Below are positions 34,190 to 45,224 of a stretch of DNA of 64,000 nt, piece after piece; the first letter of the stretch is position 1, and each line of letters starts with the position of its first letter. The stretch comes from Mercenaria mercenaria (lineage: Eukaryota; Mollusca; Bivalvia; Venerida; Veneridae), in the NCBI RefSeq assembly GCF_021730395.1, contig NC_069362.1:2666001-2730000 (forward strand), in the 5' to 3' direction. The notes below the pieces were generated by a model, which saw nothing but the letters and a program-made list of their open reading frames with translations, was not told the DNA's origin and searched no databases. The translations under genes and the position numbers were made by a program.

Positions 34190-34615
34190 TCTGCACTGTT
34201 CGTCATTCAGTCAGTATCTTTTTGGTAAACACCTCTTTATGTTTGTTTGTTTATTTTTTTTGGGTTAAACGCCATTTTTCAACAGTATGCCAGTCATGAA
34301 ACGGCAGGCAGTTAACCTAACCAGTGTTCCTGGATTCTGTACCAGTACAAACCTGTTCTCAGCAAGTAACTGCCAACTTCCCCACATGAATCAGAGGTGG
34401 AGGACGAATGATTTCAGACACAATGTCGTTGATCAAATCATCATAGAGAACATATGTCCCGCCAGGGGATCGAACTCGTAACCCCGCAATCCGTAGACCA
34501 ACACTCTACCTACTGAGAACACCCTTTTTAACAGTTAATGTTACTGTCCAAACTGAAAGATGGACGAGTTCAATATAGAAATTTAGCAGGTAAAGGGTTA
34601 ACCATTTCATGGAAC
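34190..34615 (+). repeat. K repeat copy 3, split by a SINE
   Basis: The left part has 'gatctgcactgttcgtcatt' and 'agtatctttttggtaaacac'. The right part resumes 'cttttaacagttaatgtta' and ends 'aatttagcagg'. The SINE at 34239-34517 interrupts it. Confidence 0.6.
34239..34517 (-). repeat. tRNA-derived SINE (family S2) with target duplication
   Basis: On the minus strand the head has an A-box-like TCAGTAGGTAGAG and B box GAGTTCGATCCCC. The body contains 'ggtttgtactggtacagaat' and 'ggaacactggttaggttaac'; the tail is 'ggcgtttaaccc' with A-rich TTTG-type repeats. AACACCTCTTT (34228-34238) and AACACCCTTT (34518-34527) flank it, a plausible target-site duplication. The body resembles SINE superfamilies described in bivalves (MetaSINE or Deu type); which one I cannot tell. 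Confidence 0.7.
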
Positions 34616-36457
34616 TGAACCAAATTTGACTGGAACAGCTTCGAGTAGTAGGTACTGAAATTATACCTGGGGGTACGGGCTAGTAGTTCCAAAATTTCCT
34701 CTAACTTCTTCTTGATAACTATTTGTTAGTTATCAGGATTGTGCTTTTAAGATATATTTTGATGTGTTGATAATCATGTGCACCTTTTCAATTTATAAAA
34801 TAGCTACATAGTGTTATCATATAAATTGTAAAACAATCACTGTCTTCATGTTTCAACTTGAAATAACAATACGCATCTGAACAACAAACGATGATTTTAT
34901 TTCAGAGCAAATCACTAAATGAGATATATTATTTCAATTCTAACACATAACCAAGGATTTTTAAGTACATCCTTGATGACATCCATCAAATATATGCCTG
35001 TTTTCTACTGATTCTATTCATCAAGCATGCCACTATATCATTTAATGCTATGACATAATAATTGTGACATCAGAAAAATGAATTATTGTATAATAAGAAT
35101 TTTCAGCCTTCAATGTTTCATAGGAAAATGAATCTGCTGGTAAAAATCTGTAACTGAAAATGACTAAATGTAAATGACTAAGAAAGGATGTATCTAATGC
35201 AAAAATCAAATAAGGTTTTATCATGTATCACTTAACCTTTAAAAAGTTTACCCTGCTAAATTTTTAAGATATTCAGTACCACTAGCGATTCAAAGGAGTG
35301 TTCGCTGAAAATTTACCAACTGAATAGCTAACCTTTTACATGTTCATGTATGTAGTCAATTAAAATTCACAGTGCATAGACAATCTCCTGGTATGCTTAA
35401 ATCAATTGTTTGTTTTTAAAATGGCTGAATTAGTTTGGATTAATTAATCTTAATATCATATACAACTTAATTATTTCAATCCAGCTTCTGACTTTCTTTC
35501 TTATACAGAAAATTTTTTATTTTTCTTTACTTCCAAAGTTTAATACACAACGCATATATCTAACACAGATAATGTAAAATCATTTAATTTCGTCAAAACA
35601 CAAAATTTCATTGTTTAGGCCACAAAAGCAATTTCATATACGAATTTGTGAATATCATCTTTTGAACACAAAAAGAATGAAAAATTTACCTGTTCAATGT
35701 GATCTAACTGCACAGACTGGCTCAACTATGCAGTCAAGTTTTCCATGATTAACAATTTCATAGTAAAACAAAAGAAGTTAAACCTGTGTTATCATGCTGA
35801 ATTTTGATTATGTTCATCATTTTTAAACCATCATTCTCAAAAGCTTTACTCTGTATGCTGCTTTCTCCTTGATTCGAGCCTCTTAAATCTTTTAGAGGTG
35901 TGCAAATTTTTGTAAACCTGTTCAATTAAATAACTTTTGTTTTTTGTTACAAAAATATTTGCATTTAACAATGGGCAATAAGAATTACAATGTTATCATC
36001 TTTTATATGAACTTTTTTTGCACAAGACTGAAGGAGGTGAAACTCCACATCATTTTAAAACTTTCTCATCGATTCGAGCCCTCTGTTTGGAAGGTCATTA
36101 AATGTTTACGTTTGCATATTCTATTTCCATAAAGCAAATTTCTTTCAAGATTGACTTCTAGTGCACTCGTTACAACAGTCGAAATATGCTCAGGGTGCTT
36201 TTAATCTGAAATTTGGGCTCACAATACTACCCATTATGTAATTTTCTTTTGAAATAAGTAATTTTTGATGCAAAAATTTAAAATAGGTATTTAATCAATT
36301 TTTCAGTGGTTTCATGACTAATATTTTCCAAGGCATTTTAAAATGTACATGACACAAGTTTCTGATGGAAGAACATGCTACATGAGCATGATTTTTACTG
36401 AAACACAAGGGCTCGAATCGATGAGAAAGCTCGAATCGACGAGAAAAAGGCATAAAA
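34616..36457. other. AT-rich stretch without recognisable gene
   Basis: A worn K-like fragment lies at 35240-35310 ('ccctgctaaatttttaagat'). 'cgattcgagcc' words occur near 35873, 36070 and (inverted) 36411-36435. No exon can be defended. Confidence 0.3.
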
Positions 36458-37920
36458 CAAGAGCTGTCGGAGGACAGGAACGCTCGACTATTCAACCGCC
36501 TTGTCAATTGAATGAATATAAAAGTCGAAAAAGGGGCATAATTTAGTAACACTGCAAAACAGGATTATGGAACCTGCATAGTGTTTATCAGCTCATGACA
36601 GTGGGCAAGTGTGTGTTTCTGTGTTTCAATCCTTTCCCATTAATGGATACTACTGAGATACCAGCTTACATATAAAAACTTAACCAAAAACTGCTAAGTT
36701 GAAAAAGGGGCATAATTTTGAAAACAAGAGGGTCATGATGGCCCTGGATTGCTCACCTGAGTAATATGAGCTACATGTTTCAAATATCAAACTGATGATC
36801 TTTAGAAATTTTTGGAAGATTTTCCGATGTACAATCAAGTAACCCCTGGGGCGGGACCAATTTTACCTCGGGGGTCATGATCTGAACAAAGTTTGTAGAA
36901 GTCTACTAGGCAATGTTACATATCAAATATCTAAGAGTTAGGCCTTCTGGTTTATTTTTAGCAAATTTATGAAGATTTCCCTTTGTACAATCAAGTATCC
37001 CCTGGGGCGGGGTCAATTTGACCCTGGGGGTCAAGATTTGAACAAATTTTGTAGAGGTCCACTAGGCAATGCTACATGTCAAATATCTAAGCTCTAGGCC
37101 TTCTGGTTTATTTTTAGAAATTTTTTGAAGATTTTTCTATGTACAATCAAGTAACCCCATGAGGCGGGGTCATGATTTGAACAAATTTTGTAGAAGTCTA
37201 CTAGGCAATGCTACATGTCAAATATCTAAGATCTAGGCCTTCTGGTTTGTTTTTAGAAAATTTTTGAAGATTTTCCTATGTAAAATCAAGTGACCCCTGG
37301 GGCGGGGTCAATTTTGACCCCGGGGGTCATGATTTGAATAAATTTTGTAGAGGTCCATTAGGCAATGCTACATGTGAAATATCCAAGCTCTAGGCCTTCT
37401 GGTTTATTTTTAGAAAATTTTTGAAGATTTTCCTATGTAAAATCAAGTGACCCCTGGGGCGGGGTCAATTTTGACCCCGGGGGTCATTTGAACAAATTTT
37501 GTAGAGGTCCACTAGGCAATGCTTCATGTGAAATATCTAAGCTCTAGGCCTTCTGGTTTAATTTTAGAAATTTTTTGAAGATTTTCCTATGTAAAATCAA
37601 GTGACCCCTGGGGCGGGGTCAATTTTGACCCCGGGGTCATGATATGAACAAATTTGGTAGAGGTCCACTAGGCAATGCTTCACACCAAATATCTAAGCTC
37701 TAGGGCTTCTGGTTTTTGAGAAGAACGGACGGTGAGTGATCAGAATAGCTCACCCTGAGCCTTTGGCTCTGGTGAGCTAAAAACAAAACAAAGCAGAGTT
37801 ATGCGACCTGCTTTGTGCATGTCAAATCATGACAGTGAAGAAGCGTGTGAAGTTTCAATCCATTCCCATAAGTGAGTACTGAGATACCAGCTTACATACA
37901 AAACCTATAATAGTCAAGCT
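36458..37920 (+). mobile_element. Tandem-array element E2 (contains A6)
   Basis: The 5' end is CAAGAGCTGTCGGAGGACAG and CGCTCGACTATTCAAC; the 3' end is TAATAGTCAAGCT with AAAAAA. About two E monomers remain, one on each side of A6. Confidence 0.7.
36724..37778 (+). mobile_element. Tandem-array element A6, inserted in E2
   Basis: The ends match A4 (CAAGAGGGTCATGATGGCCC; GCTCACCCTGAGCC...GGCTCTGGTGAGCT, then AAAAA). Six monomers: '(c/a)aatcaagt' marker at 36831, 36987, 37143, 37282, 37439 and 37593, spacing 154-157 except one short unit (139). The GAC tract is reduced to 'gaacggacgg'. Confidence 0.8.
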
Positions 37921-38366
37921 AAAAAATCATCTTCCTACTTTTACAGAGGAACTTGTTGAAATACATCACAATACCAGTCATCTTACATTATTCTTATGAA
38001 TTTGAGTTTATTAAAAAAATATTTGATTGGGAATTCGCCAGTTAGTAAATTTCAGACATTTTGGAAACCAATATTATCCGAAATTCCAATTTTTTTTCTT
38101 TATTTGTTTATAATTATTACAAAACTTCCATGATATCTTAAAACATAAAAGGAAAGTTTCTACTAATATTTCGAAATAATTGGAAAATTTTGTAGTTCTT
38201 TTTTTTTAAGTTACATCTGGATCTTGCAAAATTAAGTCTCAATTCACCAAAGACTCCAGCGAACCAAACAGTAGTTCTAGCTATAAGAAATTCTGCTATT
38301 ACGTATGATAAAACAGCGGTAAGATTATCAAAATAAGGGACATAGTTATGTAACAATCAATACCAA

Positions 38367-38570
38367 CAACAGCAGTTGGAGGACAGCAATGCTCCCCTAT
38401 TCAACAGCTTTGTCAACTGTATGAATATAAGTGAAGCATTATTATTTTGAAAAAAAAAAAAAGCAAAACAGTTATGGAACCTGTACACGGCATGTCTGCC
38501 CATAACAGAAGACATGTGTGAAGTTTCAATCCATTCCTACAAGTAGTTATATTCTTCAAATATTCGAGCT
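38367..38570 (+). mobile_element. Short E-family copy E4
   Basis: It has the E start (here worn to CAACAGCAGTTGGAGGACAG), about one monomer, and ends 'caaatattcgagct'. C2 begins three bases later. Confidence 0.6.
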
Positions 38571-38573
38571 AAA

Positions 38574-39169
38574 CAAGAGCTGTCTCCATAGGATGACACA
38601 TGCCCCCGATGGCACTTTGAATGAATAGTTATGGCCTATGTTAAGAGTTTAGGACCTTTGACCTACGGACCTGGGTCTTGCGTGCGACACGTCGTCTTAC
38701 TGTGGTACACATTCATGCCCAATAATTTTAAAATCCATGCATGAATGACAAAGACATGGACCGGACACGTCCATCAATGCACTATCATAAAATATGACCT
38801 TTAACGTCTAAGTGTGATCTTGACCTTTGAGCTACGGACCTGGGTCTTGCGCGCGACACGTTGTCTTACTGTGGTACACATTCATGCCAAGTTATTTGAA
38901 AATCCATCCATCGATGACAAAGATATGGACCGGACACGAATGCACTATCATGAAAAATGACCTTTAACGTCTAAGTGTGACCTTGACCTTTGAGCTACGG
39001 ACATGGGTCTTGCGCGCGACACGTCGTCTTACTGTGGTTCACATTCATGCCAAGTTATTTGAAAATCCATCCATCGATGACAAAGATATGGACCAGACAC
39101 GAAAATTGTGGACAGACTGACAGACCGACAGACACGTTTCAAAAACTATATGCCTCCCTTCGGGGGCAT
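38574..39169 (+). mobile_element. Tandem-array element C2
   Basis: The 5' end is CAAGAGCTGTCTCCATAGG and ATGCCCCCGATGG; the 3' end is the hairpin TGCCTCCCTTCGGGGGCAT, then AAAAA. Three monomers ('gggtcttgc' at 38671, 38840 and 39003) are followed by a GACAGACTGACAGACC tract. It lies in the A run at the 3' end of E4. Confidence 0.78.
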
Positions 39170-39174
39170 AAAAA

Positions 39175-40156
39175 GCAAAATTTATGCTCGTAAGACATTT
39201 CATCACCTAAACACAAAAAGTGGATATTGAGTGTTCCTTCATTTCAATGTAGTATTCCACTGTTTGTGTAGAAGTGACTTATCATTATGGTCTAAAATAC
39301 TGGTAATGCTTACAATCCTTTTTAAAAAGATAGTAGCTCTCCTTTAAATGAGAGTGATATTTCTAAGATCCCAATGTCATCTAATAACAGTTTGTTTAAA
39401 GAGCTCATTATCCTAAACACCATCAAAAATGCAAGTCTATGGTATGTTGGTTTTGTTCTTACAATTGTCAAATTCAAAACAAAACATTACCAAATTAATT
39501 TGCAATCCCATTTTAGTAAATTTATGTTCCCTTTTGGAAATACGGAGCAGTTTTAGAGACAAGTACACGTATACGGCTATTATTTCTAATCATCCAGCTG
39601 TACAGTCAGTACCTTATCTATCTGCCCCTAGTGCTTGCAACAACCTCGCAAAAACCTCTCTCAGATAAAATTGAACAGTCCTGGAGCTTAACCTATTCCT
39701 TTCATTAACAGCCTCTACCTGAAATGGTTACGTAGACTCAAAATATCATGTCAGATGGCGGTTTTGATATGACATGGCATTCAGTATATTTCCAATAGCT
39801 TAAAACATTTTTCTAAAATGTCAAACTAAAATCATCTTACATACATGAAGCTTTTCTCAGGATTGCAGAGTCTTAAAAATCTCCATTCCAAAGTGTACAT
39901 TTTCTCTGTAAGCAAAAATTAAAACCATTTCAAATAAAAGTTACAACTGTTCAAACTAAAGCATGGGAGGTCACTGCGCAATACCAAAGATGTGTGTGAG
40001 GTTTGAAAGCATTTGGCCTGGCCTGCTTAAACGCACAACTTTAACCTTGTAACATGGATGTGGACACAGATAAAGTGAATAGCTCTACTACTTGTAAAAT
40101 TTCAAATACATGTAGCTGAGCTAAAAAATGACAGCAGTAGTTTAAAGACAAAATAC
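39175..40156. other. Stretch 3' of the last located ERI2-like exon
   Basis: No repeat family is recognised apart from a worn array fragment at 39950-40125 ('gagctaaaaaatgacagc'). The next ERI2 exon was looked for here on the minus strand and not found with confidence. Confidence 0.3.
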
Positions 40157-43100
40157 CCTGTAAGTTGCTCTGAGATCAATCCATGAGGAAAGTTGAGCTG
40201 GTTTCAACAATTGTTTCCTTTTACATTCATACTGCAAACACACGCCTAAATCCCAGTCTGAAGTTAGACAAACCATTTAACATAAGTATACAACAAGAGC
40301 ACCGCCTTGCGGGTGCTGACGCTCATCTGATTTTTTTGTGTAATAGAAATATTGTCCTACCCATGATTTTCTAAGTCTAAAAAGGGCCATCATTCTTGCA
40401 AAAAGCAGGATAGAGTTATGTTTCTTAATGTTCAGTGTCCACGTATGATGGTAAAAAACTGTTGCAAGTTTTAAAGCAATAGCTTTGATAGTTTATGAGA
40501 AAAGTTGACTTAAACATAATACTCAACCAAGAAAATGATTTTCTAAGTCCAAAAGGGGCAATAATTATTGCAAAAAGCTGGATGGAGTTATGTTGCTTGC
40601 TGTACAGGGTCAGCTTATGATGGTCAACAAGTGTTGCAAGTTTCAAAGCAATAGCTTTGATAGTTTAAGAGAAAAAGTTGACCTAAACATAAAACTTAAC
40701 CAAGAAATCTGATATTTTCTAAGTCCAAAAGGGGCCATAAATCTTGCAAAAAGCAGGATGGAGTTATGTTTCTTGCTGTACAGGGTCAACTTATGATGGT
40801 GAACAAGTGTTGCAAGTTTTAAAGCAATAGCTTTGATAGTTTAGGATAAAAGCTGACCTAAACATAAAACTTAACCATAAAAAAAAAAGTTTCTAAGTCC
40901 AAAAGGGGCAATAAATCTTGCAAAAAGCAAGATGGAGTTATGTTTCTTGATGTACAGGATCTGCTTATGATGGTGAACAAGTATTCCAAGTTTCAAAGCA
41001 ATAGCTTTGATAGTTTAGGAGAAAAGTTGACCTAAACATAAAACTTAACCAAGAAATCTGATATTTTCTAAGTACAAAAGGGGCCATAAATCTTGCAAAA
41101 AGCAAGATGGAGTTATGTTTCTTGATGTACAGGGTCTGCTTATGATGGTGAACAAGTATTCCAAGTTTCAAAGCAATAGCTTTGATAGTTTAGGAGAAAA
41201 GTTGACCTAAACATAAAACTTAACCAAGAAATCTGGTATTTTCTAAGTACAAAAGGGGCCATAAATCTTGCAAAAAGCAAGATGGAGTTATGTTTCTTGC
41301 TATACAGGGTCAGCTTATGATGGTGAACAAGTATTCCAAGTTTCAAAGCAGTAGCTTTGATAGTTTAGGAGAAAAGCTGACCTAAACATAAAACTTAACC
41401 AGGCAACGCCGACGCAGACGCCGACGCCGACGCCGACGCCGACAACCGCTCAAGTGATGACAATAACTCATCATTTTTTTTCAAAAAATCAGATGAGCTA
41501 AAAATGATGTTAATTCAAAAAGTTTTTGAAAATAACAAAACATTAGCAGAAATCCAAGAAAAAATATGACTTTAACTAAGTTTTGTTGTATATTAGATTT
41601 TAAGTCACACTTAAACAATTACAGCCATACGGGATATTTCTACCATTAATGGTGGAAGAAAACACTAAAGTAGATGCTCTCTGTACATTATTTCATGCAC
41701 AGACGGGCACCTAGGTATAACATCCAATCTTTCACCAACCAACTGGACAGCTTCATTATAAGAAAAAAGTTTTACATCAAAAGCAGAGTTTTAAACCCAC
41801 ACTTGTCTGGCAAAAGTGATCAAAAAGAAGTAACCTCAATACTGACAATTTGGCAAACATGCAAAAACATGTTGTTTTTTTGTTGAGTTAAACATTATAC
41901 CTGTGCAATTATAAGTTATATGGTAACTTTGCAGCTTTTCATGGTGGAGGAAGACTTTTTAATATTATTTCAGGCATGGGCTGGCACCAATGTAACCATT
42001 GACCTTCTGCAAGACAAATGGATGATTTTCTCACATGAATTCTACATGCAGTGAGAGGTTTCAAACCCACACTGTCATATCATGTGTTACGGTCACTTAC
42101 GTATAGCCTCATATTTAAACTGTGTCAGAGAGTATTAACTTTGGCTTAGTGGTTAGAGCATTGGCCTTCCATCCATGCAACCCAGGTTCGAATCCCGCCA
42201 AAGGCACTTGGGACTTTTCTTTATTAAATTCTATCCTCTTCATGTTTTGTTACGCTCTAAAGTCGTAAGACTTGGCATACAATGCCTTTCTCCCAGTATA
42301 AGTCAAGCCAGATGAAAACCAAAATTAATAGTTGCTTACTAACCTGACCAAGTTACACATGTAGTGTTTATGGGTATACTGGTATCTGTCGTCGTACCCT
42401 GGCATACAACACCTTTTTCTCTATATAGTTTGTCAAGCCAATAACCAAACTTACGTAAACACAGATTTATAGGGATCCCTTCATCTACTTGGCTCTGAAG
42501 TAAAACGACAAATAAATCACAGACATATATAAACAACAGTTCGTTACTTTCATTTAACAACAAAACATTTCTAGGATAAAATTTACAAAAGGTGCAATGT
42601 TATAAAACTGAGTTACCAGTAGCAGACAAGTCTCAGAATACAGCTTTGTCATTGGTCAATTTCAACCAATCAGATATTTAAGCTTTCAAAGTCTCCGAAG
42701 TCAAGTTTTATAACCTTATGTTGAGATTTAACTTTAATGGTGAGTAAACACAATCAAAATCAAATTTCTTAAATTACTAAATAAATGATAAGAAATAACA
42801 CGACATTCTCAGAATTTCCAGTATACTGAAAAGCTAAATAAATAACAATAAAATTTATAACTAAATTGCAATCGGTTATGCAAAATCAAACTTTTTCTTT
42901 TTCTTTGAGTTTTAAGTCACATTAACAAAATACAGGCAATATGTCAACTTAGTTTTGAATGATGGAGGAAAAACCTAGTTGCCTCTCTGGGTAACATTTC
43001 AAGTATGGACAGATACTTGGTTAGATTTTTTGTAGGGTTTAATGTCATATAGATATAGTTAGGTATACATGTGTCATATGGCAACTTTCCACCTTTTGAT

Positions 43101-44589
43101 GGTAGAGGAATATCCCAGGTGCCCTTCCTGGTGTTATTTCAGGCACAAGCCGTCAGCTGTGTACTACCAGTGGCTTTCCATAAGCCAACTGAATGGCCTC
43201 TCCAAATGAAAGAGCCTACACCCAGTGGGATTATACCTGTGCAGTACCCATATTGGTGACAGGGTCAAGTGATTCCAATTCAGTGGCATTAACCACTTGC
43301 TCAAAGAAGTTCCTACATAAACTTTAACAAACAAAATATTAAGTCCCTCATAGTCAGACACTCACCTGTGTTATTCCTGTGAGTTCAGTGCAAAAAGCAC
43401 TCAGTGTAGGCTGTTCCTGCGGTTGAACATAAAAATGGAATTCGCTTTCAACCTCACCAGATAAGGTATTTAGTAACACAGCTGGGAACTCAACTAGAAG
43501 ATAATGGAAAAATAAATTATCCTTTTGAATTTTTATAACATAAAATACATTTGTGGAAACAAGATTTTCCAAGTTTGTCCAACCATAGAAAATTTCTACT
43601 TTAGAAAACAGAATGGGCTTCTGATCCCAATGCAAAAATCAGCTTTTATTTAGAGATTAAAACAAGTTACACAAATTTTGAATCTTCAAATTAGGAAAAT
43701 CTCTTACTATTTGCATTCAGCTAAGTTACATATATACAAAAATGTTCAAATAATTGAGGTAAAGTATTCTTATAACAAATTTAAAAAAAAAGGAAAATTT
43801 ACTCACTAATCTCTTGAGTTCTAAATTTTGCATCCTGCCAGCAAGTTGATTCAAAGTCAATAACTATCAGGTACTTAAATGATTGTACTGAAATGAAATC
43901 ATTCTAATTAATCTGATTAACCTTAAGCCTGCTAAATTTCTAAAATGGACTTGTCCATCATTCAGTTTGGACAATACCATTTATTAATATGCATGACCTT
44001 ACACAGTTCTATCATGTCTATAGATAGCACAAATAAAAACTTCACTTAGTTCTATTTTAATCTTGATAAGCATAGAAGATTTCATCCAATAACAAAACAA
44101 CAAACTAAAAAGATAGAGGCATGACAATGAAAGGGTCATTATAAGTTTATAACAGAAGCTAAATAAATCTGGTATAATAATAATAATAATAATAAGCTAG
44201 ATCTGGGATTTTATATTCGGCTCTCATGGATTTTGCAAGGTTGGATAACACTCAGCACTAAATTTGCGCACCTTGTGAGATCTGATCTGGCAAAAATCCA
44301 CTCGAGCCGAATACAACATCCCAGAGTGAACTATTGTTAAAATAACCCTATTTTCTTTTGACATAATAGTTAATACTCAGTAAATCTGAGAACTTGGCAG
44401 TAACCATGGTAACTATTTACAATAAATTTAAATTTATAATGTAAATACTGTGTACAGCAGTTCAAAATAACATAAAATGGTATCATGTAATATAGTTTAA
44501 TTAAAACCTCACCTGAAGAACCATTGCCCAACCCTCGTCTAGATGTACCTGAACTTGACAAAGTGCGCTTTCTTATCAAACCAAGCTCT
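40157..44589 (-). CDS. ERI2: ERI2-like 3'-5' exoribonuclease, five internal exons (partial)
   Basis: Minus-strand exons 44513-44589, 43807-43887, 43366-43493, 42344-42494 and 40157-40257 join with matching phases and proper GT/AG borders to 538 nt of open frame. The product reads ELGLIRKRTLS..., then KYLIVIDFESTCWQD (ExoI motif with metal-binding D and E), QEIIEFPAVLLNT, YVQPQEQPTLSAFCTELTGI, and TWSDWDLGVCLQYECKRK (ExoII Asp), ending SSWIDLRATYR. The order and wording follow vertebrate ERI2, a DEDDh-type exonuclease of the ERI1/THEX family that trims RNA. The exon with the start codon and those with the ExoIII H and D (GREHSG-type) were not found; they may lie beyond large repeat-filled introns. 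Introns contain D1, S3 SINEs and a tRNA-like sequence. No frame break is seen, so the gene is probably live. Confidence 0.87.
40294..41499 (+). mobile_element. Tandem-array element D1 (in ERI2-like intron)
   Basis: The 5' end is CAAGAGCACCGCCTTGCGGG (hairpin GCACC/GGGTGC) with GCTCATCTGATTTTTTTG. The 3' end is a hairpin CTCATCATTTTTTTTC... TCAGATGAGCT, then AAAAA. Six monomers ('agcaatagctttgatag' at 40475, 40647, 40823, 40997, 41172; variant at 41347) are spaced 172-176 bp. A (GACGCC)n tract at 41405-41448 precedes the end. The element starts 37 bp from the exon 40157-40257. Confidence 0.82.
41590..43320 (-). repeat. Cluster of four S3 SINE copies, same orientation
   Basis: Copies at about 41590-41835, 41905-42100, 42905-43015 (partial) and 43020-43320 share 'tttaatggtgga(g)gaa', 'ttatttcaggcac' and 'agccaactgaatggcctc'-type words. 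On the minus strand the second has a usable B box (GGGTTTGAAACC). Coding exon 42344-42494 of the ERI2-like gene lies between the second and third copies. Confidence 0.6.
42139..42204 (+). repeat. tRNA-like sequence (pseudogene or SINE head)
   Basis: A 7-bp acceptor stem CTTTGGC/GCCAAAG encloses A-box-like TTAGTGGTTAGAGCA and B box GGTTCGAATCC. The anticodon and T stems pair poorly and the whole is only about 66 nt, so a working tRNA is unlikely. It is followed by some 130 bp that may be a SINE body. Confidence 0.5.
44175..44195. repeat. (TAA)7 microsatellite
   Basis: Seven perfect TAA units lie in the ERI2-like intron between exons 43807-43887 and 44513-44589. Confidence 0.9.
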
Positions 44590-44644
44590 CTGAAATTTTA
44601 AGCAAAATATGTAACATTAAAACACACTGACCATTGTGTAAACT

Positions 44645-45110
44645 TAACCAACAAATGAGCACAACAATGCGGAACGATATATGCCCAAAGATATGACCTT
44701 TGACCCCTAAGTGTGACCTTGACCTTGAAACGAGCTATCTGAAATATGCGCTCTACACATTGTCTCAATGTGGTGAACATTTTTGCTAAGGTTTTTTAAA
44801 ATCCTATAAGCAGTTCAAGAGTTACAGAGTGAACACGAAACATAGTCATATGACCTTTGACCTCTAAGTGTGACCTTGACCAGAGCGGACACGAAACATA
44901 GTTATATGACCCTTGAACCCTAAGCGTGACCTTGACCTTGAAGTGAGCCATCCTGCATGCAATCTGCACATCATCTCGATGTGATGAACATTTTTGTCAA
45001 GTTTTTTCGAAATCTTTCAAGGGTTTCAAGAGTAACATAGTGGATAAGAAATTGCTAACAGACGGACAGACACTGGCGTCATAACATTATATATCCCTAT
45101 TGGAGTTTAA
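44645..45110 (+). repeat. Repeat O2, two to three units
   Basis: Units carry 'atgacctttgacc(c/t)ctaagtgtgacc', 'gatgtgatgaacatttttg' and 'caagagt(t/a)acagagtg'. It ends with a GACGGACAGACACTGG tract and 'cataacattatatatccc'. It supplies the empty-site comparison for the TIR element at 11835. Confidence 0.6.
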
Positions 45111-45224
45111 ATAAGAATAAACAGATCAGTGTCATTGAATTTTTTTCCCCAATTAAAATGTCTTTACAATGACTTTTGCATCAAAATTGCATGATTGAGA
45201 AATTTTGAACATGTAAGATAAAAA

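Noticed and set aside
39560-39680. Next ERI2 exon on the minus strand (wording like LLQALG)
   Set aside because: No good acceptor and no GREHSG-type motif follows; the match is too short to trust.
40965-41346. Repeated 65-68-codon frames (MKLGILVHHHK...) on D elements, also at 45.9 and 56.3-57.1 kb
   Set aside because: They recur once per 175-bp monomer, on the strand opposite the element's reading, and cross monomer borders. They follow from the array sequence, not from a gene.
42139-42204. Functional tRNA gene
   Set aside because: Good acceptor stem and B box, but the anticodon and T stems do not pair and the length is short.
43071-43361. Frames on both strands over 43.07-43.36 kb
   Set aside because: This is an S3 SINE copy next to an ERI2-like exon.
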